Part shown: positions 23,316-33,759 of the stretch, one piece after another
Layout of the letters: every line of letters begins with the position of its first letter
Position numbering within the stretch: position 1 is the first letter of the stretch
Assembly: GCA_032718475.1 (NCBI GenBank)
Contig: JAUCBJ010007266.1
Location: 1-59,286, forward strand
Source of the DNA: Nemertoderma westbladi
Lineage: Eukaryota > Xenacoelomorpha > Nemertodermatida > Nemertodermatidae
DNA length: 59,286 nt
Direction: 5' to 3'
The notes under the pieces: model-generated
The model's database searches: none
What the model was told of the DNA's origin: nothing
The model's input: the letters and a program-made list of their open reading frames with translations, nothing else
Translations under genes and position numbers: made by a program

Positions 23316-24483
23316 TTATCTATCATTATTATTATTGATTAAATATTAAATGTGTTGGCATAATTTAAATTTAAAACTAATAAACTCAAGCCGCCATACA
23401 AGATTGTGATGAATGATTTATTTTTACTGTAATAATATAATACACTTTGATCCATATTTTAATTAATGTTTCGATCTACAGTACTAAATATTAATAATGT
23501 ATACGTATAGTGAACTATTAATTGTCTGATTTATGTACCGTACTGAATTTTACTCTACAATTTATTACATATTTTGATAAAAATTATTGCGTATTTTTAT
23601 TGCATATTTAAATTTTTTTTTTAAATTTTATTTACTTATTATGCCATATACTGTACCTACTCCAATGTTTCAATGAATTAATATCTATAAATTAATGTGC
23701 ATTACGTAAACATGCACTTTTATTCTGTTCTGCATTTCATTTCATTTTATTTTGTTTATTAATACATAAGTTGTACTTATTTTACTCTGTGGTGCTTTAT
23801 TGCATGGCTGAGTGCATAATTTTAACATACTGTATAAACCAATATTTACTTGATTACCATACTAACTATCCAGGTTGCAAATGAAGTCCTGGCTAACTAT
23901 CCTACCGGTATCTATGAAAATGGTAATCTTGTTTGTTATGTTTGTTATGTTTCGTTACTTTTATATTTGTCGATGTCATTATACTCAAATTCAACTCCAA
24001 ATTCAAATTCAGCAGAATGCAGAATGCGATTTTAGCTCAATTTGCTTCACCTCAATAAATTATCTTGCATTCTTACACTCACTCAATTTCTTGTCTTGTC
24101 TATCAGTTTACAGGTTTATATGGTTGATGTACAAGCCAGCTAATCACAGCCAATTCCATTCCAGCATTCTAAAACTACCATTGTAGGGGCATCTTAAAAA
24201 AGTCGACCCATAAGTTTTAGGGCCTAGCAGTCGGCTGAGCGGCCTGTCTTCAAATTGCTGTATTGCGAGTATTGGTCCCTAAATGACATACTGCAGTACC
24301 GGTACTGACGTACCGTAATCAGTACAGTAGTGCCAAAGCCAAGACGATTATTGTAGACATAGAATTGATATTACCGCTAGCCGCAGCTGAGCTGGTATGG
24401 TAGCCTATTGGGCTATTACATTATCATTCAGTTATTGTTTTCTTAGCAGCTAAGTGCAGTAGTGAACCTAGGCGACCTCAAAA
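23316..24483. other. LINE B 3' flank and AT-rich spacer
   Basis: The first bases after the LINE B stop are an ATT-rich run (23322-23337) that may be its 3' end. The rest, to the zinc-finger locus, is AT-rich without credible ORFs. GTACCGGTACTGACGTACCG at 24297-24316 is one of several ACCGGTA-rich words seen across the window. Confidence 0.5.
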
Positions 24484-24489
24484 GTGACA

Positions 24490-24819
24490 ATGGAACACAT
24501 TACTACAAGTGAATCGGCCATCGCCTTGCTTATAACCAAATCTATGTTCGCGAACATCTGTTCGGAAAATGATTCGTTTGTGCGGAGATTTCTCGAGGAC
24601 TACCTGGACAGAAACTCGAGTTTTCTTGACGATTATGTCGTTAGGAAGTGTAAGGCAGCTCGTGTTACTGAGTGGCTGCATCGTTTACTCTCTTCTGGGT
24701 TTAACAGCGCCGCCCCCCCGCCCCACCACCTCGGATTTGCGCCACAAACCAACCCAATCGCCGGCCACTGTTCCGGCTACCGGTTACCATCGAGAACAGT
24801 CCGTCGCAGAGTCCGTTAA
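24490..24819 (+). pseudogene. Candidate first exon or pseudoexon with PDE5/10/11-like N-terminal motif
   Basis: An ATG frame of 109 codons. Residues 20-65 read FLEDYLDRNSSFLDDYVVRK followed by CKAARVTEWL. From memory this resembles the conserved stretch before the GAF domains of cGMP-type phosphodiesterases (pattern: LDD, aromatic, Y-x-x-RK, V-x-x-W). After residue 70 the frame is low-complexity and ends at 24819. The other two frames look equally plausible beyond a seven-C run at 24714-24720, so a frameshift there is possible. It lies 550 bp upstream of the zinc-finger gene exons on the same strand, but I could not find a convincing splice joining them. It may be the gene's first exon, a neighbour, or a remnant. 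Confidence 0.35.
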
Positions 24820-25041
24820 GGACATCGGCGACGACAAATGGAGGTACTAGGTTCCGCCACAATGCGACCGGAATGGCTTTCCACCCGAAATATCGAAACT
24901 CGAATCAACGCACCCCTCCTACCGAACCTTCCTCTATGCAGCCTGTGGTGAGGTTACAACATCTCAACCAGACAGACTTTCCCGGGAGAACAAATACAAC
25001 TGGATCCGAAACTGAGTCCGATAGACACCAAACCAACCCAT

Positions 25042-25690
25042 ATGCCTATTGTTTATGAATCGAGTAATACTACAGCCTGTTCGACTTCATCATCCGATAA
25101 CAACGCATCCTCCTATACCCCCGCAGTAACCACAACCGACTCAATCCATTATTCTAGCCTACCTCTATCACACCAGTCAGATGATCCGCGAATCCCATTT
25201 ATTAAAGCAGAAGATGAACTGGAATATAAACCCGACATAGATGAGGTTGGAGATGGCTTGAAGGAGGTGTTCTTCGCTATAGATAGACAATATGGAATCC
25301 CTTCAGTCACCGGAACTTCGAACTTCGACTCATCTCAGAGTCCCCTTCCGGACTCTAACTCATCGACCCCCCACACCACCCAGGGTCTCTCCCCTCTCAC
25401 TAACTCCCCTACCCCCCACACCACCCAGGGTCTCTCCCCTCTCACTAACTCCCCTACCCCCCACACCACCCAGGGTCTCTCCCCACTCACTAACTCCCCT
25501 ACCCCCCACACCACCCAGGGTCTCTCCCCACTCACTAACTCCCCTACCCCCCACACCACCCAGGGTATCTCCCCACTCACTAACTCCCCTACCCCCATTT
25601 CGACTCAGTCTCTAGGCGGCGTCGACTTAAACATTTCCAACACCTACAACCTCCGTGTAAGACCTAAATCAACAGCAGTTGGCGTCATCG
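25042..25690 (+). CDS. Zinc-finger gene, 5' coding exon (Ser/Thr/Pro-rich)
   Basis: The frame is open from 24952; the first ATG is 25042. It encodes a Ser/Thr-rich start, then IKAEDELEYKPDIDEVGDGL. The IKAE within this matches the SUMO-attachment consensus (hydrophobic-K-x-E) common in transcription factors. Next come five copies of a 15-residue repeat (TPHTTQGLSPLTNSP), then NTYNLRVRPKST. The exon ends at 25690 with ATCG|GTGAGT, a strong donor that leaves one base of the next codon (phase 1). The true start is uncertain because an upstream exon could splice in. The same NTYNLR-x-RPKST ending recurs in the next exon. Confidence 0.7.
25366..25590 (+). repeat. 45-bp coding minisatellite, five units
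   Basis: Units start at 25366, 25411, 25456, 25501 and 25546, nearly identical, and each encodes TPHTTQGLSPLTNSP in frame. A sixth, partial unit begins at 25591. Near-identity of units indicates recent expansion and likely length polymorphism. Confidence 0.9.
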
Positions 25691-25710
25691 GTGAGTGGAG
25701 GGAGGGAGGG

Positions 25711-25728
25711 GGGGGGGGGGGGGGGTCA
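25711..25728 (+). repeat. Poly(G) tract just inside the first intron
   Basis: About 17 consecutive G shortly after the donor site at 25691. Two more tracts of similar length lie at 27769-27787 and 28337-28355. Confidence 0.8.
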
Positions 25729-26099
25729 TTGCTGACACCCTAAACTACTAAAAATTTATATTTACTGTAAAAGTAACCTCCCAAGTTTTAGCAGGTTTAC
25801 CATTGTTTAATGGTCGTTCTTAAACAAATTGAATAGTAACCCTTCCGCATGGTATTAACTACAAATAAAACTTCTAATACATTTCCTAATCAAGACAGGT
25901 TTATTTGAATCTCAATGATCGATTTAATTGGTGTAGACATGTTCAAAACAAGAGCAGATTTAGTACTGTAGTACTCTAGCTAGATTGAGCATGTCTGTCT
26001 AACCAATAGTAAATTGTATTTTGTTCAATATGTTGAAAACTACTAATTGTCAGCGGAAAAATCTTTAATTTGAACCGATTGTAATGAATTTTATTGCAG

Positions 26100-26312
26100 A
26101 AGTTTCGAAAGAAATTCAATCGACCAAGTTGGTCGTTGTGTCATCACCCAAACGCAGGATATATGGTACACCACACACCGCTTGGGGTCCCTTCCCAGAC
26201 ACTTTTCCATCGACCCCCCACAACACTGAATCTCAAGGCGACTTCGAATTAAACCCTTCCAACACCTACAACCTCCGGTTAAGACCCAAATCAACAACAT
26301 TTGCCGGTATCG
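26100..26312 (+). CDS. Zinc-finger gene, middle exon (duplicated linker)
   Basis: Acceptor TTTTATTGCAG at 26089-26099 and donor ATCG|GTGAGT at 26312/26313. The exon is 213 bp and phase 1 at both ends, so it can be skipped without changing frame. It encodes EVSKEIQSTKLVVV, then PSTPHN and finally NTYNLRLRPKST, which repeats the end of the preceding exon (NTYNLRVRPKST). The two exons look like an ancient duplication that included the splice donor. Confidence 0.7.
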
Positions 26313-26460
26313 GTGAGTTGAGATAATATTGAAAAAAATGTTCCACGTTTTTCCCATGTAATACGTACCTTAGTAATTGTATTCCTAATTTGGTACTTTT
26401 TTGTTGTACTCTTTAACTTCTGATGCTGCACAACGAAATAGTTGACGGTTTTCATTTCAG

Positions 26461-26482
26461 GCATTTCTGAGATGTTTTAATC
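26461..26482 (+). other. Possible alternative terminal exon
   Basis: TTTTCATTTCAG at 26449-26460 is a good acceptor. Entered in phase 1 from the donor at 26312, the next codons give GISEMF and a stop at 26480-26482. If used, it would yield a protein with the linker but no zinc fingers. No transcript evidence is available. Confidence 0.25.
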
Positions 26483-26589
26483 TCTCTAGACCGGAGAATA
26501 CATATCGTCCGAGTCCGAGATTCAGTTTAAACGGATTAAAACAAAAGAAATGGGAGACTCTCAATGTTTAGACATGTAGCCATCTTGCG

Positions 26590-26720
26590 GGAGACTATTG
26601 AACTGATGGTGTCAGAAAGTCTCTCTAAAAAATTTCAACTTTTGTTTCTAATGATACAAACTTTTTCGAACTCCGACGGCTTTAAACCCGACAAAGTTAT
26701 TGGCATGTCAAAATCGTAAC
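26590..26720. repeat. Dispersed repeat fragment in intron
   Basis: A stretch containing TGTCAAAATCGTAACGACGACGACAAA, similar in phrase order to 58040-58095 (CAAAATTTACAACGACGACGACAGA). Probably a diverged copy of the repeat seen at 31405-31557 and 58020-58155. Confidence 0.4.
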
Positions 26721-26790
26721 GACGACGACAAAACTATTTTCCATTATTGACCCAAAACCCGCCCGAAAGCGCCCTAGAAAATATATACCT

Positions 26791-27765
26791 GGGGCCGGTT
26801 GCATAAAACAACCTCAGCTAAAAGGTGCACCTTAAGTCATACGTGTTGCATTAAAAAAATATCAAAATTCATACTTAAGTAAGTGGCACCTCAGGAACTT
26901 ACGGTGGTCCATAATTTTAAGTGCCACCTTATATTTTTAAGGCGCTACATAACTAAGTGTCACCTTAAATACTTTTAGGTCGGCCTTATCTTTAAGTCTC
27001 ACCTTAAATATTGAATGTAATCAATGCCGAAAATTCACCTTAAATAGATTCGGGTCATACCTTACTAAGTGCTTTATTGAATTCCGTTGCATAAAATATT
27101 TAAGGTCCCACTTCGCTAAGTTCAATTTATATCTAATTTTCCTTAAAAGTGCTTCTTACATCGCAGACATTTTGTTTCAGTTTGTAATATTCTTTCAATT
27201 CGTTCAGTACAAGTTTCGTTTAGTTATTTCAGTTTATAACTAGGGCCTTTATCTTTAAGTGACTCCGCCCTCACCCACACGCCGCAATAAATTATTAATT
27301 AAGCTAAATAATGAAAATAATGTTTTAAGCGAAAGAAAAGCCCGAGCTGCCAATTGGACCAAAAAGGATAGCTGTTTGTTGGCGGAAAACTACGAAAAGT
27401 ACAAACTTTCACATTTTACTTTTCATATATTTCAAAACGCTCACGAAAAAAAATTTAATAATTTATTTACATATAACAATGCATTTAATAAAGCCATGTT
27501 TGACTTTGAGTTTGGCTGATTCGCATCCTATGAACGTCAACAATTCTACAGTATTAAATTATTGTTAGGCCTATCACTTTACTGCTCTTTTAGCCTTTAT
27601 AATGAAAACATGAGATAAGTTGATTTCAGTGCAGTTAAGGTATACAGGGGGCTACATTAAAATGTTGATTTTAAGTTGGAATAAAAGTGTGTATAATACA
27701 AATTTATGCAACTCACTTAAATTTGAGCCAACCTTAACTTAACTTTAAGTTGTCACTTAAAGTTA
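26791..27765 (+). mobile_element. Harbinger-like element with Myb/SANT remnant, nonautonomous
   Basis: Begins GGGGCCGGTTGCATAAAA, a terminus shared in inverted form by 52279-52300 and by 34349. The body has many CACCTTAA/CTTAAGT subterminal repeats in both orientations. The right end near 27700-27765 (TTTATGCAACTCACTTAA...) is degenerate. It carries a small ORF with a Myb/SANT-like segment, which fits PIF/Harbinger elements (transposase plus a Myb-like DNA-binding protein). No DDE transposase is visible. Confidence 0.6.
27259..27519 (+). pseudogene. Myb/SANT-like DNA-binding fragment of a Harbinger element
   Basis: An 86-codon frame beginning MTPPSPTRRN. Residues 34-48 (WTKKDSCLLAENYEK) match the first helix of Myb/SANT-like domains associated with Harbinger transposons (W-T-x-x-E-x-x-x-L-x-x-x-Y). 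The rest of the domain, with its second and third tryptophan-type positions, is missing or altered. Probably a truncated remnant. Confidence 0.5.
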
Positions 27766-27768
27766 ATG

Positions 27769-27787
27769 GGGGGGGGGGGGGGGGGGG
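27769..27787 (+). repeat. Poly(G) tract
   Basis: About 19 consecutive G directly after the degenerate right end of the Harbinger-like element. Confidence 0.8.
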
Positions 27788-28231
27788 TGGTACATGTTTA
27801 TTAAAACACAGACCATTCTGCCGTTCTCCAGTCTACTACTAAGGGGGCGAACTGTCAGAAAGTGAAAACCTTCTCACATTTCGTTACTTATAATGCTTTT
27901 TAGATGATTCTTTGCAGAGGTCTACAACACTATAGGCTGCGTGTTTGGGGAGGGCGCTGACCAGTCTGTTACAAGGGGGTGAAATAAGTGAAAGTGAAAG
28001 AAAGGTCTGAAATTAAATACATGTTGTTGTTGTGTTTATGTTGTTGTTTATAACCTTTTTGGATTTGCTTTGACAGGTATCTACTACATAGTATAAGCCT
28101 TATTTTGTAGTAGCCTTCCAAGTAAATCTGCTTTTATTTGAGAGAACATTGAGTCTTGTGACTTTTTCTTTTAAGTTACAGTAAATATTTAGTTAATTAA
28201 GGTTTGAATTGTTAAACAAGTTTGTGTGCTA

Positions 28232-28266
28232 GAAAGCTGTGACCGAAGGCCACAGGCTTTCTAGTA
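28232..28266. other. Imperfect hairpin in intron
   Basis: CTAGAAAGC at 28232-28240 pairs with GCTTTCTAG at 28258-28266, with extra pairing of TGTG and CACA inside. Function unknown. Confidence 0.45.
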
Positions 28267-28336
28267 ATTAATTAGGATTAGATAATTACAACAGAATAAT
28301 TATAGTCAAGTAGATAAAATAGAGTAGAAAAATATG

Positions 28337-28355
28337 GGGGGGGGGGGGGGGGGGG
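28337..28355 (+). repeat. Poly(G) tract
   Basis: About 19 consecutive G, the third such tract within 2.7 kb. Confidence 0.8.
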
Positions 28356-28839
28356 TCCGTGTCATCAGAAAATGTCACTATATTAAGTCGTGGTTGTCAA
28401 CATCATATAACTATATTACGGGTCATGGTGTATTTGCAATAATGGGTTACAAATTTTGTAAATAATACATACATAGCGCGGAGTGCACATTTTTGAGCAC
28501 ATCATTGAGGCTAATTAATGCACCGCATACCTCTCTGTCCTCGGTAATACCTGATGCCATATCAGCTCGCTAATACACTCTAGATATGTATCCTCAATAA
28601 GCCGCGGAAGTGAGTTTGAATGTAAATTCGTAGCCAACATATGGATGTAATGGCGTTGCTACTACTACTACAACTTTTTACTACAACATGATGAGTTTCT
28701 GCACAGATTTATTTCCTGATGTAGCAGTGTTCACCGAAACGGATTTTTGATGTTTATGTAGGGTGATGTTAGGTTTACTAACTGGACCGATTATGCATGT
28801 TTCCTGAATTCGGTGACATAATGGCATTTCCAGTAAGTA

Positions 28840-28990
28840 ATTAGTATATTTATTAGTATATATATTAGTATTATTAGTATTAATATTTTATTATTATTAT
28901 TATTAATATATTATTATTAATATATTATTAGTATTAGTATATTGTTATTATTAGTATATATTTATTATTATTTAGATTATTTATTTTTGA
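28840..28990. repeat. ATT/TATTAG microsatellite region
   Basis: About 150 bp of interrupted TTATTA/TATTAG simple repeat within the large intron. Confidence 0.8.
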
Positions 28991-30470
28991 TGATATAATT
29001 ATTAATTTACAAAAAATAACACTGCATTCATTCGCACTTTGCAACTTGCAACATTCGCACACTTGCAATACAAATTACAAGGCACCTTTAGAGCCTGGCA
29101 ACTACATCTTGCAGTAGAACATAAGGTCTTTGGGAATTGCATCTAAAGGATGCTATTTGTAATATAGGCTCTGGCGCCATTGCTGGTACACCTGGATCTG
29201 GTTTAAGTTTGTTATCGGCCGACAACATCCAACCAAAGTTTGTTGGTTCTAGTGGTGGCTGAATAATGTCCCCAGCAGCTCTTCAGAACAATAACTGCAA
29301 TATCTCGCTTCTTATATGCTGACCTACTTGGCCAGTGTATATATGGTATAATGAGGCATTCCCATCGACCAGTTCCAAGTCTAGGTTCAAGAGTATCACA
29401 ATAATGTGCAATGCAAAATAAAGCCGAATTTTGGCCACTGCGCGCATGCATCCATTTTCATTATTCATCATTTTCATTTTCACTAGCAACATGCTCTCTG
29501 TCCTCAACAAAATTATCATTAATATTAGGTTGCACATGTTCTTTACGAAGGCCCGTTAAGATATTCCTCTCCGCTGGTGATAAAAACATAAAAATATATT
29601 TATATTATATCATAATACTTAGCTCATTTATCATATAAACCAGACATTATCTTATATTTTAGGAATACACAGTGCCGGTGGCTGCCATAAAAATCACCAG
29701 CTACATCAATTTCTATAAATAATCACCTAAGTTTGTGTCTAATCCAAGTAAATTTACAAGTCGGTAGACTATACAGCTATACCATGGTGTTCTTATATTT
29801 AATATTAATATACTGTAGTTTTACTAGTTTTGTTTCACTAGCTAATTAAATCTACTAGCTAGCAAAATACATTAGCTACCGGTACCTGAAATTATTCAGT
29901 TACGATTTCAATTACTCTGAAATCAATTTTTAGTGCTACTTCGATACTACTATCACTACTTCGGTACGGTACTACTTTGGTACTACTACCACACAATGTT
30001 AAAAAATTAATATGCTGTAGGCCTAAACTGTTATACTGTAATATCATCAATATTTTAGGTCATGAATATATTCTGCAACAATTAAAACCTGAAACATCAA
30101 TGTTTTCACATTTTTGTATAATTTCTAAATATACTAGCTAAACTAAAAATAGAACACTAGCTAGCTACCTTAATACATAATATCTACTAATGTTCTCCAA
30201 TACTAACCAACACAAAAATTAAAAAAATTATTTTTAAAATTTAAAAATGCTAGTTAGTAAAAAAAATACTAGCAACCATAAAAAACATAATGTTCGAGAA
30301 CATTCTTCAATACCAAGTAATGGAAGTCCCAGAGGGGTACCGGTATCTTTTCACAAGAAATAATATTATTAGCGCAAATTAGTACAGGGCGAAGTAGTAC
30401 CCACTTTTTAAACAATCACGTCATATTAAATGGTGGCATAAAATAAGTAAAATACAATACCTGCAAAGGT
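28991..30470. other. Intron sequence, no supported gene
   Basis: AT-rich. Short minus-strand frames at 29212-29451 and 29283-29537 overlap each other and show no motif I recognise. GCTAGCTA and ACCGGTACC words are frequent (29855-30000, 30170). Confidence 0.5.
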
Positions 30471-30471
30471 G

Positions 30472-30742
30472 ACGTAACAACTTCGATGGTATCGGGCTCC
30501 CAAAATACTTAAGTCACCAAGCTCACCATCTCCTAAATCCAAACGAATCCTCACTTTCACAGCCAATTCGCGTATCGCAGCAATCTGGTTTCGCAAATAG
30601 CAAGCAATTCCTTCCTAAGGTTGCCATCGCTGCATCTTATCACACGTTTCCAACGTTTAGGATTTTCGGGATCTATCGCCTTACATTCCTCTCCGCAGAT
30701 AAGGCAATCTCTCTCAAAATTAAATGGCACTATGGATCGCAA
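30472..30742 (-). pseudogene. Cysteine-rich module (CxxC...ARYHxxC) fragment, frameshifted
   Basis: The minus strand opens FNFERDCLICGEECKAIDPE, NPKRWKRVIRC. After a one-base frameshift near 30590 it continues in another frame with DLSILGARYHRSCYVTF and meets a possible donor (GCAG|GTATTG) near 30470. The spacing CxxC, RW, C, then ARYHxxC matches, from memory, an uncharacterised zinc-binding-looking module repeated in many cnidarian, lancelet and arthropod predicted proteins. It lies antisense in the last intron of the zinc-finger gene. With the frameshift it looks like a decayed exon or a fragment carried by a repeat. Confidence 0.5.
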
Positions 30743-31404
30743 TTTTTTACAAAATTAAATGGGACTATAGATCGCAATATTTAATTGTGTTAGTCGAAGC
30801 TGGTAAGCAATCCCCGCCCCCACCCCTCTTTAGGACCCTTTTCATTGCCTAATGTAACCTATTACATTACTGCTTTGTTTGCATAATTTACTACATAAAC
30901 ATAATATTCTAGAATGTCTAATGTTGTTGCTAACACATTCTCTACATAGATTAACATTTTTTGGTAATTTTGTTATGATTTTACCCTCCAAAGAAACGGC
31001 AATAAAAAAAATTGCTCAACCTTTCCCAAAGTCTTTATAGTGAAAATTTATTGTTATAATGGGGAACAACATCATGAGCAAATAAAATTGCAGTCATACG
31101 CTGGAGAACGGTTCGTCAGTAAAATGTACCAAGCGTCTACTCGACTATATAGTTTGAAGCTGTGTATAAAATTGCTCGTACACCGGGCTACGCTTAAGCT
31201 TTCACTTAACTCGTAGGCCTTCTGTTTTATCCTTTGAATGGTAGAACAATACTTCCCTCATTAATTTAGCATTGTATTGTTATTGTATATCCTTGTTTGT
31301 AATTGGATAAGTTCTTCTCCAACTCTTATCAAGTAACCAATGAAGTGTGCGAAGGCCCATAATAATTTAATTTTTAAAATTTCTAAACTATTGAATGTTG
31401 AATG

Positions 31405-31557
31405 ACTACATATGTAGCAAGTATGGTTTAATTTCATCAACGATTGACCGAGATAATAGGGATCAAAACTTTGATAACGATGGCCGATGGCCACAGACAG
31501 ACAACCCGATATTGGAACCACTATGCAAAGGCTAAGACTTAGTGGCTCGCCCCACAA
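31405..31557 (+). repeat. Dispersed repeat, copy 1 (ends TGGCTCGCCCCAC)
   Basis: About 150 bp alignable by eye to 58020-58155: AATTTCATCAACGATTGACCGA, a middle ATNNNGATCAAAA-type stretch, and the end GTGGCTCGCCCCACA. A small antisense frame (31261-31557) runs through it but is not conserved in the other copy. Confidence 0.55.
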
Positions 31558-31858
31558 GTAGTATTAGCAAATAAGTCATAGACCACTGGCTTTGCCGAAG
31601 ATAATAAAATGATCCATGGCCAGATGCGTTGCAGTCATTTCTCTAAAATATTATTTGAGGCGCTGAATCTTTCTGCCAAATAGTAACCATACATGTGTGC
31701 TACATAATAAAAATATTTATTTACCAATTGATGGAAAGGAGAACTTTAGGCCTACGGAAGGATTTTATGTGACTTGCTTAAAGGCGTCTTGAGATACTCT
31801 AGTAGTAATAATGGAATTTTCCAACATTTTCTTTCTGTAGCGTTTTATTAAACAATCT

Positions 31859-31915
31859 TTGGTGCCAATTTCGTACTTAATATAAAAGTAACCAACAAAA
31901 CCAAATTGGCACCAT
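31859..31915. other. Short perfect inverted repeat in intron
   Basis: TGGTGCCAATTT at 31860-31871 pairs with AAATTGGCACCA at 31903-31914; the interval is AT-rich. Possibly a tiny MITE end pair. Confidence 0.45.
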
Positions 31916-32201
31916 TCCAAAATTGATTTTAACAATATTAGGAAACGATCTAAAGATACCTACTACATTATCGGTTGTCTTTATTCCTAAAATAGGTTTT
32001 AATTTGATTTTGAGTGAAATTTGTTTAATATAGTCAGTCCCTGATGCTGTATTATGTCCACATGTTATGGTATTGTAATTAAAATTTTAGAAATTAATTT
32101 AATTTTAAACTAATGTAATCCAGTTAAGTATTGTTGATTAATTAATGCATTACTTCTGCAATGTTCTGATTTTAATAAATATTTTGTATTATTTTCTCTA
32201 G

Positions 32202-33688
32202 GCAGCCAATCGCAACCCTCCTCTGATTATTCAGACATGCCCACTTCCGAAGATGACGTACAACCCGGAAGTATGAATAATTCCTTCAACCAACCGGGTC
32301 CCTCTGGGATTCAACCACAGGACAATGTGAAAATAAGCCGCTCCAATGATAAATCGTTCAGTTGTGATACTTGTGGTAAAACATTTGCAAAGAACAGACG
32401 ACTAATTATACACAAACGGATCAACACTTGCGGGCGTCCGTATGAGTGCGGTATCTGTAACAAACGTTTCTCTCGCATAAGTAACCTAAATTCACACAAA
32501 CGAACACACAGTGGCGACAAACCGTATAACTGCAACCTGTGTGAGAAACGTTTCTCCCGACCATTTAGCCTAACCAACCATAAGCGAACACACAGTGGCG
32601 AAAAACCGTTTAACTGCAACCTGTGCGAGAAACGTTTCTCTCAACAATCCACCCTAACCAACCATAAGCGAAAACATAGTGGCGAGAGACCATATAACTG
32701 CAACGTGTGCCAGAAACGTTTCTTTCATCAACACCACCTAACCAACCATAAGCGAATACACAGTGGCGAGAGACCATATAACTGCAACTTGTGTGAGAAA
32801 CGTTTCTCTCAACGATGCACCCTAACCAACCATAAACGAATACATAGTGGCGAGAGACCATATAACTGCAACGTGTGCCAGAAACGTTTCTTTCATCAAC
32901 ACCACCTAACCGACCATAAGCGAACACACAGTGGCGAGAAACCGTATAACTGCAACCTGTGTGAGAAACGTTTCTCCCGACCATTTAGCCTAACCGAGCA
33001 TAAGCGAATACACATTGGCGAAAGACCGTATAACTGTAATGTGTGTCAGAAACGTTTCTTTCAACTACGCACCCTAACCAACCATAAGCGAACACACAGT
33101 GGCGAAAGACCGTATAACTGCAACCTGTGCGAGAAACGTTTCTCTCGACCAAGCCACCTAACCGACCATAAGCGAACACACAGTGGCGAAAAACCGTTTA
33201 ACTGCAACATGTGCGAGAAACGTTTCTCTCAACAATCCACCCTAACCAAGCATAAGCGAACACACAGCGGCGAGAGACCATATAACTGCAACCTGTGTGA
33301 GAAACGTTTCTCTCAACTATGCACCCTAACCAACCATAAGCGAACACACAGTGACGAAAGACCGTATAACTGCAACCTGTGCGAGAAACGTTTCTCCCAA
33401 CGATGCAACCTAACCATTCATAAGCGAATACACAGTGGCGAAAAACCGTATAACTGCAACCTGTGTGAGAAACGTTTCTCCCAACGATGCAACCTAACCA
33501 TTCATAAGCGAATACACAGTGGCGAAAGACCGTATAACTGCAACCTGTGCGAGAAACGTTTCTCCCAACGATGCACCCTAACCAACCATAAGCGAACACA
33601 CAGTGGCGAGAGACCATTCGTGTGCGACAGGTGCGGAATGGGATTTACGCAGAACTGCAATCTAAACGCTCACAAGCGTACACATTAG
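32202..33688 (+). CDS. Zinc-finger gene, last exon: 16 tandem C2H2 zinc fingers
   Basis: Acceptor TTTTCTCTAG at 32192-32201; phase 1 entry gives G, then SQSQPSSDYSDMPTSED, in frame with the fingers. About 45 acidic/Ser-rich residues are followed by 16 fingers and a stop at 33686-33688. Finger 1 ends with Cys in place of the last His (HKRINTC). Fingers 2-16 fit CX2CX12HX3H with SGE(K/R)P-type linkers. Fingers 3-15 are near-identical 84-bp units that differ mainly at helix positions -1, 2, 3 and 6 (for example R-F-S-N, Q-S-T-N, H-H-H-N, R-S-H-D). A nuclear sequence-specific DNA-binding protein is the natural role. No KRAB, BTB or SCAN domain is visible. Recent unit duplication is evident. Confidence 0.92.
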
Positions 33689-33740
33689 GGTTCGCAGCAG
33701 TTTCGCTACGATAATCTCAGATAAAGTAGACCAACTTTAG

Positions 33741-33751
33741 CAATAAATAAA
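33741..33751 (+). terminator. Poly(A) signal of the zinc-finger gene
   Basis: CAATAAATAAATA lies about 55 bases after the stop codon and contains AATAAA. It is the first such signal downstream. Confidence 0.6.
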
Positions 33752-33759
33752 TATTCTGA

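Noticed and set aside
25292-25615. Alternative-frame ORFs over the 45-bp minisatellite (both strands)
   Set aside because: The 45-bp period is open in several frames; only the frame of 25042-25690 joins the downstream exons in phase.
29212-29537. Overlapping minus-strand frames of 79 and 84 codons
   Set aside because: Low-complexity hydrophobic content, mutual overlap in different frames and no recognisable motif.
32520-33610. Regularly spaced repeats resembling a CRISPR array
   Set aside because: The 84-bp units are contiguous, in frame and encode zinc fingers; there are no spacers.
32311-33617. Long minus-strand frames across the zinc-finger exon
   Set aside because: They are antisense shadows of the 84-bp finger repeat; each repeats the same phrase and has no independent coding signal.
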